Assembly: GCA_934447715.1 (NCBI GenBank)
Contig: CAKSER010000003.1
Coordinates: 47,234-111,233 of the forward strand
Source: an uncultured Eubacteriales bacterium
Lineage (GTDB): Bacteria; Bacillota; Clostridia; Oscillospirales; CAG-272
Direction of reading: 5' to 3'
Length of the DNA stretch: 64,000 nucleotides
Under the pieces are notes generated by a model that saw nothing but the letters and a program-made list of their open reading frames with translations, ran no database searches and was not told where the DNA came from. Within the stretch, counting starts at the first letter, position 1. The number at the start of each line of letters is the position of its first letter. The translations under genes were made by a program, and so were the position numbers. Shown here one piece after another: positions 17,128-25,852 of this stretch.

Positions 17128-17994
17128 TCACATCGTCTTGACGAAATCGAAAAGCTGACGGCTGAAGCCTGTTGTGTCAAAGCCCTGCCATGCAATGACA
17201 AGCTTTCTCGCCTTGTCTACAAGCAGCTGCTGACCGAACATTCCTGCCTTGCCGTAAAGACCGTTTCCGCAGGGGCTGAGCTCATAGCCTCTTTCAAAAA
17301 CCGTATTGCACCACTCGGCGGAGATGATCTGTTTGCCCTCGAAAACGCCGTTTTCAAGATAGAGCCTGCCGAGCTTTACAAGATCCTGTGTTCTCGAATA
17401 CAGTCCGGTCGCACCCATCGAATAGCCCATCGGGCATTTCGACCATGCAAGCTCCTCAAAATGAAGGGCGTTGAACAGGCGCTCTCTTAAAAATTCATAA
17501 ATATCGGCGCCGGCAATCTTTGCAACCACTCTTGAAAGCAGATAGTATGCCGCATCAGAATAGCGGTCCTCAACGCCGGGGGTAAGCTCAAGGCGGTGAG
17601 AAAGCACGTTTGCAAGGTAGTCGGTCGATGAGCCGTATTTCTTGTCGAATTCGGTCATGTTTTCTCCGTCGATATCAAGAAATCCGGAGGAAATTCCCCA
17701 TCTGTGGCGCATAACCATGTCGACCGTAACAAGCTCCCATTTCGGATCATAGCCCTCCGGCATCTCGTCTTTGAAGATGTCGACAATCCGATCCGAAACG
17801 CTCATTTTTTTGTCGTCAACCAAAAAGCCGATTGCGGTGACCGTGAAAACCTTCGCCACCGAGTATGCATCATTGTTGTTGGACGAGGGAGCGTATCTTT
17901 CGTTTGTAATCACTCCGTCCTCGTAAATCGAGAGGCGGAAAAGCCCCGGAGAAACGGTTCTTGCATATTCGATCAATTTTTCTGTGTATTTCAT
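17128..17994 (-). CDS. Serine hydrolase, class C beta-lactamase-like fold
   Basis: A 288-residue cytosolic-looking member of the beta-lactamase/penicillin-binding superfamily (PF00144-like). The SxxK motif is SVAK (within DAYSVAKVFT), and a Tyr motif YSDAAYY stands in the place of YxN. No signal peptide is seen, and the length is short for the family. The real role is likely esterase or peptidase activity rather than drug resistance. The ATG at 17994 has AAAGGA 9 nt before; an upstream ATG (18048) lacks a site. It is downstream of the membrane protein at 18140 on the same strand. Confidence 0.82.
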   Translation of the reverse strand: MKYTEKLIEYARTVSPGLFRLSIYEDGVITNERYAPSSNNNDAYSVAKVFTVTAIGFLVDDKKMSVSDRIVDIFKDEMPEGYDPKWELVTVDMVMRHRWGISSGFLDIDGENMTEFDKKYGSSTDYLANVLSHRLELTPGVEDRYSDAAYYLLSRVVAKIAGADIYEFLRERLFNALHFEELAWSKCPMGYSMGATGLYSRTQDLVKLGRLYLENGVFEGKQIISAEWCNTVFERGYELSPCGNGLYGKAGMFGQQLLVDKARKLVIAWQGFDTTGFSRQLFDFVKTM

Positions 17995-18139
17995 TTTACA
18001 GATCCTTTCTGTTGTATAGAGTGACGTGGGGTTGCGCAGCAGTCTCATCCCGGGTACCTGCTGTGTGCTTTTGATGCAGCCTTCTGCCCGAATTCGTATT
18101 TTCCGCCGCGTGTGGAAAAGTCCGATAAACCCCGTCTGC

Positions 18140-19111
18140 TTATTTTGCCTTTGACGGGTTCTTCTTTTTCTTTAATCCGAGAACTCTTGAGGCAATGTAT
18201 CCGGCAAGCGCGAGCTTCATTACGACCAAAATCGTACTTGAGGAAGCAGGCCAGCTGCCTATAAAGGTCAGAATGACCTCCGGAATTGCCGTAAACAGCA
18301 GGAAAAACTCCGCGATGTTCGAAATTACAAAGAAGGTTCTCGGCATCGGTTTGTCGATTCTGACTCTCTGCTCTGCAAGGAAGTAGCACACGACAGAGAC
18401 AAAGGTGACCTGGGTCATGATCTTGACCGGATCGCCGATCGGGGTGGTCTGGTCGAAATAGATGCAGATCAGCTTTAAAACGCACCAGATTATCGGGAAA
18501 AAGCCGAGCACGGTCTGTACCTTTTTCGCATTTTTTCCTTTGGCGATCAGACTGAAGAAGAATGCCGCAAAAGGAATTCCGCTGATCCTGAACAGCACCG
18601 GAATCAGTGTTCCGTTTCCGACCTTGCTGACGGACGGGATGATGAATTCAAATGCCGTTACGGCGAGAACCGCAAATCCGCAGAACGCATATAAAAACAG
18701 GTTTTTCTGCTTGGAAAAGGATTTGTTTGTCAGCTTTGAAACGCCTGTGAGCGGATAAATCAGGCAGGATGCCAGTACAATTGCCGCTACTATAACATAA
18801 AACGCCTTTGCAATACTGGTCGAGCCGTAGCTTGTCAGATGCTTTTCAATATCATAGCCGTTTTTCAGGATGACAGTGTGGATAGCCGAGAAAATGACGC
18901 CGATTACCATGTAAAGAACAAAAATGTCGGCGCAAAAGCTTTTTCCCCTGCCCTTTACGTTCGGATTTACAAGCTCGGCTTTCTTCTCGTTTCCTGCCGC
19001 CGAATTTTTGTCCTGGTCCTTCGGTGCTGTCGGGCTTTTGTCTTCTGCCGGCGCTGTATCCGGGCTGTTAAAAACTTTGTTGTTTTCGTTTCTGTCGTTT
19101 TTATCGTTCAT
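18140..19111 (-). CDS. Multi-pass membrane protein, unknown function
   Basis: I do not recognise this 323-residue protein. Residues 1-58 are a hydrophilic Asn/Asp/Lys/Ala-rich cytosolic tail. Eight or so hydrophobic segments follow (starting near FVLYMVIGVIFSAIH and ending LALAGYIASRVLGL), then a Lys-rich C-terminus. The even spacing of helices suggests an integral membrane protein with both ends inside. No catalytic motif is visible. It is followed on the same strand, after 145 bp, by the serine hydrolase gene. Confidence 0.65.
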   Translation of the reverse strand: MNDKNDRNENNKVFNSPDTAPAEDKSPTAPKDQDKNSAAGNEKKAELVNPNVKGRGKSFCADIFVLYMVIGVIFSAIHTVILKNGYDIEKHLTSYGSTSIAKAFYVIVAAIVLASCLIYPLTGVSKLTNKSFSKQKNLFLYAFCGFAVLAVTAFEFIIPSVSKVGNGTLIPVLFRISGIPFAAFFFSLIAKGKNAKKVQTVLGFFPIIWCVLKLICIYFDQTTPIGDPVKIMTQVTFVSVVCYFLAEQRVRIDKPMPRTFFVISNIAEFFLLFTAIPEVILTFIGSWPASSSTILVVMKLALAGYIASRVLGLKKKKNPSKAK

Positions 19112-19232
19112 TAAATCAATCCGCCTTCCGCAATATCTATAGTGTCCGCAATGCCGCAGCTGCCGGTAATCAGATCAGCTGTCGGATGCGGTATTAACAA
19201 TATCGCAATAGTAAAATGGTTTTAAAGAAAGC

Positions 19233-19805
19233 TCACTCTCCGAGAATAACCGCATTGTCGGTCATTTCGAGAACCTTTGCGATGCTTTCAACTCTGATTC
19301 CGAGCTTTAGGATTTCATCCTTACCGTGCTGAAAGACCTTTTCGATCACGGCACCGCAGCCGACGATCTCCGCTCCCGACTGCGAAGCAAGCTTTACAAG
19401 CCCGAGCAGCGCATTTCCTTTTGCAAGAAAATCGTCAATAATCAGTATTCTGTCGTTTTCGGACAAAAATTCCTTCGATACGGTAATAAGATAATTTTTG
19501 TTGTGGGTGTATGAGAAAACCTCCTGCGCATAGAAGTCGTCGGATGCGTTTGAGCCTCTGTTTTTCTTTGCGAAAACCAGCGGCACGCCGAACTCGTTTG
19601 CGACAAAGCACGCAGGAGCTATTCCGGAGACCTCGCAGGTAAGGATTTTTGTTACACCGAGACCGTCAAAAAGCCTGAAAAACTCCTTTGCGACCTCACA
19701 AAGAAGTCCGGCATCGACCTGATGATTCAAAAAGCTGTCAACCTTCAGTATTCCGCCCGGGAACACCTTTCCGTCTTTTATTATTCTGTCATTAAGCAGC
19801 TTCAT
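19233..19805 (-). CDS. xpt: Xanthine phosphoribosyltransferase
   Basis: Salvages xanthine to XMP with PRPP. The protein is 190 aa, normal length. It starts MKLLNDRIIKDG, has LKVDSFLNHQVD, the purine-PRTase segment TCEVSGIAPA, and the PRPP loop RILIIDDFLAKGNAL. The ATG at 19805 is chosen because GGGAGGG lies 8 nt before it; the longer frame has no site. A strong sigma-A promoter lies about 30 nt upstream, leaving a very short leader without the purine riboswitch that often controls xpt in Bacillota. Confidence 0.95.
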   Translation of the reverse strand: MKLLNDRIIKDGKVFPGGILKVDSFLNHQVDAGLLCEVAKEFFRLFDGLGVTKILTCEVSGIAPACFVANEFGVPLVFAKKNRGSNASDDFYAQEVFSYTHNKNYLITVSKEFLSENDRILIIDDFLAKGNALLGLVKLASQSGAEIVGCGAVIEKVFQHGKDEILKLGIRVESIAKVLEMTDNAVILGE

Positions 19806-19836
19806 ATTATACCCTCCCTGCCGGAAATATACAGCT

Positions 19837-19865
19837 ATTATACACTTTTCCTTCCGACTTTTCAA
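19837..19865 (-). promoter_or_regulatory. Sigma-A promoter of xpt
   Basis: Minus strand TTGAAA (19860-19865), 17-nt spacer, TATAAT (19837-19842). Transcription would start about 25 nt before the xpt ATG. Confidence 0.8.
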
Positions 19866-19947
19866 TAGAAAGCTGTATTTATAAAAGATAATTTATGCTT
19901 TTTTCGAAAAAATCCGAAAAAAATCTCAAAAAAATTTAAAAAAGCTA

Positions 19948-19976
19948 TTGACAAAACAAGCTTATTGATATATAAT
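19948..19976 (+). promoter_or_regulatory. Sigma-A promoter of the perR-like/rubrerythrin unit
   Basis: Perfect TTGACA (19948-19953), 17-nt spacer, perfect TATAAT (19971-19976). It sits divergent to xpt. The AT-rich dyads around the -10 could hold a Fur-family operator, but I see no clean PerR box. Confidence 0.85.
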
Positions 19977-20047
19977 CTCATTAAGGAAACCGAAAGGGAA
20001 CAAAAAAACCCGATAAAAACCGATGAGGAGGCGAAAGCGAGGACCGG

Positions 20048-20512
20048 ATGGAAGACAGGGCGGAGGACAGGACAGAGAATAGCATAAATGTTGAAAAACC
20101 GGAGAAGGCGGAGAGAAATACCAAGCAGAAGGAGCTTGTAAAAAGGGTGTTCGGCGGAATGCTGACGCATCCGACGGCAGAGAGCGTCTTCGAGGAGGTT
20201 TCAAGGGTCAGCCCCGGAATCGGACGGGCAACCGTCTATCGGATTCTCGGCGCGATGGTCAAAAGCGGAGAGGCGCTCAGGGTTCCGGTCTATGACGGAG
20301 CGGACAGGTTCGATATAACAACCGTGCCGCACAGCCACGCAAAATGCAGAATTTGCGGAAGGGTGTCGGATGTGCACGACGAAAACGGAGGGCTGATGTC
20401 CTGCAGCAGAGAACAGGAGGGAACCGAGACTCCCGACGGATTTAAAATAGAAAATGTTACAATGCTTTATTACGGTGTCTGCCGAGACTGCCGCGAAAAG
20501 GCAGAGGAATAA
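20048..20512 (+). CDS. Fur-family transcriptional regulator, PerR-like
   Basis: A 154-residue metal-dependent repressor. The winged-helix part has HPTAESVFEEV and the recognition helix IGRATVYRIL. The dimerisation part has HSHAKCRICGRV and GVCRDC, giving two CxxC pairs for the structural zinc. It lacks the long His-rich stretch of true Fur, and it lies directly upstream of a peroxide-reducing rubrerythrin, so PerR-like peroxide sensing is the best inference. A GAGGAGG lies about 14 nt before the ATG. The first about 25 residues are a charged extension. Confidence 0.88.
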   Translation: MEDRAEDRTENSINVEKPEKAERNTKQKELVKRVFGGMLTHPTAESVFEEVSRVSPGIGRATVYRILGAMVKSGEALRVPVYDGADRFDITTVPHSHAKCRICGRVSDVHDENGGLMSCSREQEGTETPDGFKIENVTMLYYGVCRDCREKAEE

Positions 20513-20608
20513 AGCAAGCAATAAAAAAGAAAAATACCGGGCGACCGGATTTAATAAAAAACAAAATTGAATTATGAAGGAAAATTAAAAAAACGGAGGA
20601 TAACTGTT

Positions 20609-21151
20609 ATGAAATTTGTATGTCAGATCTGCGGATATGTTCACGAGGGAGATGAAGCACCGGAAAAATGCCCGGTTTGCAATGCGCCTGCAAGCAAGTT
20701 TACAAAGATGGAAGAGGGAAAGACCTGGGCAGCGGAGCATGTTGTCGGAGTGGCAAAGGATGTTCCGGAGGAGATCAAGGAGGATCTTCGCGCTAACTTC
20801 AACGGAGAGTGCTCGGAGGTTGGCATGTACCTTGCGATGGCTCGTGTAGCATTCAGAGAGGGCTATCCCGAAATCGGCCTTTACTGGGAGAAGGCAGCCT
20901 ATGAGGAGGCAGAGCACGCAGCAAAGTTTGCAGAGCTTCTCGGAGAGGTTATAACCGACTCGACAAAGAAGAACCTCGAGATGAGAGTTGAGGCAGAGAA
21001 CGGAGCAACAGCCGGAAAGACCGAACTTGCAGTCAAGGCAAAGCAGCTCGGTCTTGATGCAATCCACGATACAGTGCATGAAATGGCACGCGACGAAGCC
21101 CGTCACGGCAAGGCCTTTGAGGGACTGCTTAACAGATATTTCGGCAAATAA
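20609..21151 (+). CDS. Reverse rubrerythrin (NADH peroxidase type)
   Basis: Non-haem di-iron peroxidase of anaerobes, 180 aa. The rubredoxin-like domain is at the N-terminus ([10 protein letters not shown]...CPVCNAP), and the four-helix di-iron domain follows ([42 protein letters not shown]). This is the order of reverse rubrerythrins rather than classical ones. It reduces hydrogen peroxide with electrons from NADH through rubredoxin-type partners. The ATG at 20609 has GGAGG 9 nt upstream. It is next to the PerR-like gene, as a regulator and target pair, and is followed by a terminator. Confidence 0.95.
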   Translation: MKFVCQICGYVHEGDEAPEKCPVCNAPASKFTKMEEGKTWAAEHVVGVAKDVPEEIKEDLRANFNGECSEVGMYLAMARVAFREGYPEIGLYWEKAAYEEAEHAAKFAELLGEVITDSTKKNLEMRVEAENGATAGKTELAVKAKQLGLDAIHDTVHEMARDEARHGKAFEGLLNRYFGK

Positions 21152-21272
21152 GGCCGGATTCGGCACACCCGATCCAGCATACCCGATCCGGCACAGTAGA
21201 ACCGGTTCAGAACCGGTAAGAAAGCCGGATTAAGCAGGAGCTTGATACCAAAGTAAACCCATATAAAACCGA

Positions 21273-21306
21273 AGGAGCGAACCTTATAGGTTCGCTCCTC
21301 TTTTGT
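21273..21306 (+). terminator. Terminator after rubrerythrin
   Basis: AGGAGCGAACC / GGTTCGCTCCT perfect 11-bp stem (21273-21299), then CTTTTG. The preceding spacer (21152-21240) has iterated ACCCGATCC-type units. Confidence 0.85.
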
Positions 21307-21370
21307 GTCCGATATGCCGCACGGGATGTATCCCCGGATATGTGTTTGCGGATAGCAATCCGATGCGATT

Positions 21371-22585
21371 TTATTTTGTAAGCTCCATATTTACGGCGCA
21401 CAGCATGCTGTTCGGCAGCGGATCGCCGTAAACTGCGCCGATATAGTCCTTTCCGAGAATATCGTAGAAATTGCCGCCGATATTGAATTCGGGAAGACGG
21501 CCGACGAGCTTTCCGTTTTCCATCAGATATGCCATCTGTACCGGGGCGGAAAAATGCCCGTCCGGAGTAGTGTCGCCGCCGGAGGTGATTATAACATAAA
21601 CCGCCCTGCCGGGGACAAGCTCGCAAAGATCCTTTGCGGTCGGCTCCGCATAGAAGCTGCCGAATGACGAGCTCGGTACGCCGTCATATGCGGCATCCGC
21701 CGTGCCGATATTCTGCAGCTTGAATCTTTCGGCTGTCTTTTTGGTGGTAAGAAGACCGGCAAGCTCGCCCTTGTCTATCAGCGTGGGGCGCAGATCCGGC
21801 GCAACGCAGCCCTCTGTGTCGAAGAAGCAGACGCCGGCGTTTGTTTTGGGATTCATGTCGTCCTTTAGCGTCAGCTTTTCGGAGAATACCTTTTGTCCCA
21901 GCTTTCCGCTTAAAAGCGATGCTCCGGAGTCGTATACTTCCGCTGAAAAATGATTTAAAAAGGTCGAAAACAGGTAGTTTGCGTTCATTACTACCGGAAT
22001 GCTGCCGGGAGCGATATCGACCTGTGTGTAAAAGGCGTCATACTCGTTTTTCCATTCTGCAAGCAGCAGATCGGGATCAAATTCGCTTCCGGTATAGCAG
22101 AACTCGGTATCAAACAGATTGCCCGAGCCGCGGTTCTGCGCGATAAGCGAAATGTCGATATTTCTTCCGACACTTACAAGACGGCGCCCGAGGGAGTTTT
22201 CATATTCGCTCTTTGCGTAATTCAGGCTGATTTTGTTTGAAAAAGCAAAGCGCGGGCATTCCTTTTCAAGACGAGAAAGAAAATCCTGCATAGTAGGAAT
22301 AAATTCCGAAACCGGAATAATCTCATTTTCGTTTGTAATTTCCATTCCCGGCTCATCGCTAAGGCTGCAGGGGTACGGGATGCCGAGCGACAGCGCCTCG
22401 GAGGCCCTTTTTGCAAGCTCGTTTTCATCCGGATTTCCGAGGCAGCCGGCAACGCCGATAAGCCCGTTTTCGTATACGCGGACGGTGCCGGTCGTCTGCT
22501 CCTTTTCGCGGAAGCTGTCTATTTTTCCTCCGGTTACGTTAAGCGTGACCGAGCGGCTTGTTTCTTTAAGAAATTCCTTTTCCAT
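21371..22585 (-). CDS. TldE/PmbA-type subunit of a TldD/TldE protease
   Basis: A 404-residue modulator-of-gyrase family protein. It shows family features (NYAKSEYENSLGRRL; a C-terminal half with SGGDTTPDG and FNIGGNFYDIL) but no HExxxH, so it is the non-metal partner corresponding to TldE/PmbA. It forms a heterodimer with TldD that degrades unfolded peptides and, in some bacteria, matures modified peptides. It starts 11 nt after the stop of the TldD gene, so the pair is one transcription unit. Confidence 0.88.
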   Translation of the reverse strand: MEKEFLKETSRSVTLNVTGGKIDSFREKEQTTGTVRVYENGLIGVAGCLGNPDENELAKRASEALSLGIPYPCSLSDEPGMEITNENEIIPVSEFIPTMQDFLSRLEKECPRFAFSNKISLNYAKSEYENSLGRRLVSVGRNIDISLIAQNRGSGNLFDTEFCYTGSEFDPDLLLAEWKNEYDAFYTQVDIAPGSIPVVMNANYLFSTFLNHFSAEVYDSGASLLSGKLGQKVFSEKLTLKDDMNPKTNAGVCFFDTEGCVAPDLRPTLIDKGELAGLLTTKKTAERFKLQNIGTADAAYDGVPSSSFGSFYAEPTAKDLCELVPGRAVYVIITSGGDTTPDGHFSAPVQMAYLMENGKLVGRLPEFNIGGNFYDILGKDYIGAVYGDPLPNSMLCAVNMELTK

Positions 22586-22596
22586 AATCGCTTACC

Positions 22597-23940
22597 TCAC
22601 TGTACATTCATAGATGAAACGCGTACATACGGACCGCCGAAGCCTACAGGCAGCCCCGCCTGCTCCATCTTTCCGCAGCCGCCCGTAACAAACGAAAGCA
22701 GCGTAACATCGCGCGTAAGTCCGTCAATCAGACCGAGCGTTTCAAAGACCGAGCCGGTGAGCACGCTGATCTGAACCGGACGCCCGAGCTTGCCGTCGAC
22801 GATTTCATATGCAATGCTCGGCGCGATCGTGAAGGTGCTCATGCCGCTTCCGTGATTGATGCTCTTTATAAAATAGCCCTTTTTGATCGGCGCGATCAGC
22901 TGATCGAAATCAAGCTCGCCGCCCTCAATATATGTAGTGGTCATGCGCACGATCGGCTCAAAGGTGCAGTCGATCGCACGGGCATTTCCGGTTATGTCCT
23001 CGTCAAGCGCCGCAGCGGTCTGCGCATTGTGCAGCCTGCCTGCAAGCTTTCCGTTCTTTATAAGATAATTCTTGCGCGCGCGTGTTCCCTCGTCGTCGTA
23101 GGGGACATATCCGCTTCCTAAAACAGAGCCGCATTCGGCGATCGATAAAATAGGCGAGCCGACGGTTTTGCCGATCTGCCACTCGTCGCGCATTGTCTCG
23201 TCGGAGAGCATGAAGTCGGATTCGGATTTGTGTCCGAAGGATTCGTGCGCAAAGACCCCGGCAGCCTCCGGCGAAAGCACGACGGGATATTTTCCGGGGG
23301 TAACCGGCACCGAGTTTCTCATAAAGGCGGTCTGCTCCGCTGCCGCCTTTCGCAGCTCGTCCTCAACTCCCGTAAGCTCGTCAAAGCGCGTTGCTCCCTT
23401 CTGCCAGTGTCCGGTAAATTTCTTTTCGCCCTCCGCCATGCTGCATAAAAATGCGATTCCGCAGGTCTGGTAGTCGTATGTAATATCCGCGCCGAGGCTC
23501 GATTTGAAACAGAAAATGCTGTTTCGGTCAAGATACATGCCGATAGTCAGGGTGATTGAGGGATCGTCCGAAACAATCGGCAGATATGAAAGCAGCAGAG
23601 CCTGCTTGTCCTTTTGCGGAATGTCGCGTACCGAGCAGTCGGCAAACGACATTACCGTATCGCGGTTGCATTCAAAACGGCGCACCACGGGATCGTCAAG
23701 AATTGCCGGATTCGGGGTGGCAGCTTCGTAAAGACCGTCAAGCGTCTTCTGCAGATTTGCAAGATCGGTTACCGATGCATAGTACCACATTTTTCCGTCG
23801 TATACACGCAGAAATGCGCGGCGCTCGACACGGGTTTTCATTTCCTCAAGAACCCCTGACTGATAGGTAATTACGGTCCGGCTGCGGTCCTCGGTCCGTA
23901 CATCCGCATAAAAATCCTTTCTGAACTGTATCGAAATCAT
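22597..23940 (-). CDS. TldD-type metalloprotease subunit
   Basis: A 447-residue zinc protease subunit. The metal and catalytic motif HESFGH (HExxxH) is at about residue 232, followed by KSESD as in TldD. The Gly-rich C-terminal part with FVTGGCGKMEQ supplies the further Cys ligand region. Together with the next gene it forms the TldD/TldE heterodimer, which hydrolyses unstructured peptides. No modified-peptide precursor or modification enzyme is seen nearby, so a housekeeping protease role is more likely than peptide-antibiotic maturation. Confidence 0.92.
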   Translation of the reverse strand: MISIQFRKDFYADVRTEDRSRTVITYQSGVLEEMKTRVERRAFLRVYDGKMWYYASVTDLANLQKTLDGLYEAATPNPAILDDPVVRRFECNRDTVMSFADCSVRDIPQKDKQALLLSYLPIVSDDPSITLTIGMYLDRNSIFCFKSSLGADITYDYQTCGIAFLCSMAEGEKKFTGHWQKGATRFDELTGVEDELRKAAAEQTAFMRNSVPVTPGKYPVVLSPEAAGVFAHESFGHKSESDFMLSDETMRDEWQIGKTVGSPILSIAECGSVLGSGYVPYDDEGTRARKNYLIKNGKLAGRLHNAQTAAALDEDITGNARAIDCTFEPIVRMTTTYIEGGELDFDQLIAPIKKGYFIKSINHGSGMSTFTIAPSIAYEIVDGKLGRPVQISVLTGSVFETLGLIDGLTRDVTLLSFVTGGCGKMEQAGLPVGFGGPYVRVSSMNVQ

Positions 23941-23991
23941 AAAGGATGTCCTCCTGTCTTTGTCTATTTGATTTGTTGTTTCCTTTTGCTT

Positions 23992-24867
23992 TCAGTTTGT
24001 GAAGATGTTTACGGCAACATATTCATCGTTGTATTTGACAACAGCGATTGCGGTGTGCCCGAAGATGCTGTTGATCATATTCCTGTGATGACCGGGAGAA
24101 CCTATCCATCCGTTAACAGCTGTTTCCGCAAAATTACCATATATAATTAAATTTCTGCCAATATTTTCTGCCATCGCAGTATAAAAAGTGTCAAATGCTG
24201 TATCCGGAGTGGAACCGTCCGGACGAGTATGAGAGTAATTTGTTGTTGCTTCCTGTGCCCTGATTTTCGTGCCGTAATACAGCTCCTCGTCCCAAACAAG
24301 CGGAGCAACCCCGTTTCTTGCTCTTTCTTCGTTGATCAGCTTGAAGATTTCCATCTCGATATCATAATAGTCGTGAGTAGCAGTGTGGACCTGCCTGACC
24401 TTCGGAATAACCGAGCCGTATGAGAGCAGTATGCCGCAGCCTTTGCAGTAGGTGTCGCCGGTGTACCCCTCGGAAGAAGTTGTTGCGTCCTTTTTGTTCC
24501 GGATTTCGGTGTCCGAGTGGTCGCATACCTTTTCCGGAGGCGCTGTCTCCTGCTTTTTTGAGGTAGCAGGCGGCGCAGTTACCGGGGGATTGGTCGCCGG
24601 TGGATTTGTAGTCGGAGGATTGGTCACCGGAGGATTGGTCGCCGTAGCGCTTGTAACAGGCGCATCGGTTATAGCGGCGGTCGACTGTTCGCTTTCTGTC
24701 TTATTGATTTCCTCAGAGCCTTTTTCCGTCTCGGCTGATTCTGTGCCGAGAGCCGTGCTTGATTCGGTGTCTTCTGCCGTGTCCTCGGCAGTATCATCCT
24801 TTTTGCTGCATGAGGCAAGAGGCAGCAGTAAAAGCAGGGCGAGAATGCATGCTGTAAGTTTTTTCAT
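23992..24867 (-). CDS. CAP-domain surface lipoprotein (copy 1)
   Basis: A secreted lipoprotein of 291 aa. The signal peptide ends at the lipobox LASC (Cys20). Residues 25-75 are Glu/Thr/Ser-rich, 75-105 a Thr-Asn-Pro-Pro repeat spacer, 117-150 a small Cys-containing module (CDHSDTE..., EGYTGDTYCKGCG), and the last about 135 residues a CAP/SCP domain (IFKLINEERARNGVAPL, YSHTRPDG, ENIG, GSPGHHRNMI). CAP proteins bind sterols or lipids or act on surface polymers; the activity here is unknown. It is the last of three tandem paralogues; the first 145 residues are nearly the same as in copy 2. Confidence 0.88.
   Translation of the reverse strand: MKKLTACILALLLLLPLASCSKKDDTAEDTAEDTESSTALGTESAETEKGSEEINKTESEQSTAAITDAPVTSATATNPPVTNPPTTNPPATNPPVTAPPATSKKQETAPPEKVCDHSDTEIRNKKDATTSSEGYTGDTYCKGCGILLSYGSVIPKVRQVHTATHDYYDIEMEIFKLINEERARNGVAPLVWDEELYYGTKIRAQEATTNYSHTRPDGSTPDTAFDTFYTAMAENIGRNLIIYGNFAETAVNGWIGSPGHHRNMINSIFGHTAIAVVKYNDEYVAVNIFTN
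24433..24867. repeat. Duplicated 435-bp segment, copy A
   Basis: The 5' 435 bp of CAP lipoprotein copy 1 (signal peptide to the CKGCG module) matches 25405-25839 with a constant offset of 972 bp and only scattered differences. This marks a fairly recent duplication or gene conversion; the CAP domains themselves have diverged more. Confidence 0.85.
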
Positions 24868-24936
24868 ATTTGTCCTTCTCCTGGCCTGTTGGTGATTTGT
24901 AAGTGCTGAATTTAAAAATTAAAAACCGAAAACCGC

Positions 24937-25839
24937 TTATCCGACAAAAATGCATGCGGCGTGGTAGGTTTTTTCTGCAAAAAAGATCGCAACCGCCATC
25001 TGGGAGTATTCGCTGTCAAGCATGTTTGCTTTATGGGCAGGCGAGTCCAGCCATCCGTCAACAAAGCCGTCTATATTGGAGTTTCCCCCACAATTTTCTC
25101 CCCATACGTCGAAGCTTCCGAAATCGTAATCGGAGGTTTCTGTTACAGCCGTATAAAAATCGTCGCCGTTTTTCCTTTTGTGCGGCCCTGCACCGATTCC
25201 GAGGTCGATAAACTCGTAATGCTCCTTTGCTCTGATTTTACAGCCGGCATAAAGCGCTTCATTCCATCTGAGCGGCGCGACACCGGCTTTTGCTCTTTCT
25301 GCGTTGATTTCGTTAAAAATCTTCATTTCGGCATCCTTATAATCGTGGCTTACCGAAACGGTTTGCTTAATCTTAGGAATGCTCGAACCACTCGAAATCA
25401 GCTTGCCGCAGCCTTTGCAATAGGTATCGCCGGTGTACCCCTCGGCAGAAGCCGTTGCGTCCTTCTTGTTTCGGATTTCGGTGTCCGAGTGGTCGCATAT
25501 CTTTTCCGGAGGTGCTGTCTCCTGCTTTTTTGAGGTGGCAGGCGGCACAGTTGCCGGGGGCTCGGTCGCTGGTGGATTTGTTGTCGGAGGGTTGGTCACC
25601 GGAGGATTTGTCGTAGAAGCGCTTGTTGCGGGCGCATCGGTCAAAGCGGCGGTCGACTGCTCATCTTCCGTTTCGCTGATTTCCTCAGAGCCTTTTGCCG
25701 TCTCGGCTGATTCTGTGCCGAGAGCCGTGCTTGATTCGGTGTCTTTTGCCGTATCCACGGCAGAATCATCCTTTTTGCTGCATGAGGCAAGAGGCAGCAG
25801 TAAAAGCAGGGCGAGAATGCATGCGGTAAGTTTTTTCAT
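24937..25839 (-). CDS. CAP-domain surface lipoprotein (copy 2)
   Basis: A 300-residue paralogue of the neighbouring gene with the same plan: lipobox LASC, acidic spacer, Thr-Pro-Pro repeats, CDHSDTE/EGYTGDTYCKGCG module, CAP domain (MKIFNEINAERAKAGVAPL, ENCGGNSN, DSPAHKANML). The CAP domain is clearly diverged from copy 1 (for example, it lacks the SHTRPDG segment). The ATG at 25839 has GAAAGGA upstream and matches the copy 1 start. It lies 13 nt after copy 3, so the three form an operon. Confidence 0.88.
   Translation of the reverse strand: MKKLTACILALLLLLPLASCSKKDDSAVDTAKDTESSTALGTESAETAKGSEEISETEDEQSTAALTDAPATSASTTNPPVTNPPTTNPPATEPPATVPPATSKKQETAPPEKICDHSDTEIRNKKDATASAEGYTGDTYCKGCGKLISSGSSIPKIKQTVSVSHDYKDAEMKIFNEINAERAKAGVAPLRWNEALYAGCKIRAKEHYEFIDLGIGAGPHKRKNGDDFYTAVTETSDYDFGSFDVWGENCGGNSNIDGFVDGWLDSPAHKANMLDSEYSQMAVAIFFAEKTYHAACIFVG
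25405..25839. repeat. Duplicated 435-bp segment, copy B
   Basis: Partner of 24433-24867; see that entry. Confidence 0.85.
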
Positions 25840-25852
25840 AACCGTTTTCCTT

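Noticed and set aside
17128..17994. Antibiotic-resistance beta-lactamase
   Set aside because: No signal peptide, short length and atypical second motif; it fits the broad serine-hydrolase group better.
19806..20047. Purine riboswitch upstream of xpt
   Set aside because: No aptamer core is present and the promoter lies too close to the start codon.
21371..23940. TldD/TldE as part of a modified-peptide (RiPP) cluster
   Set aside because: No precursor peptide, modification enzyme or exporter is adjacent; the neighbours are CAP lipoproteins and rubrerythrin.
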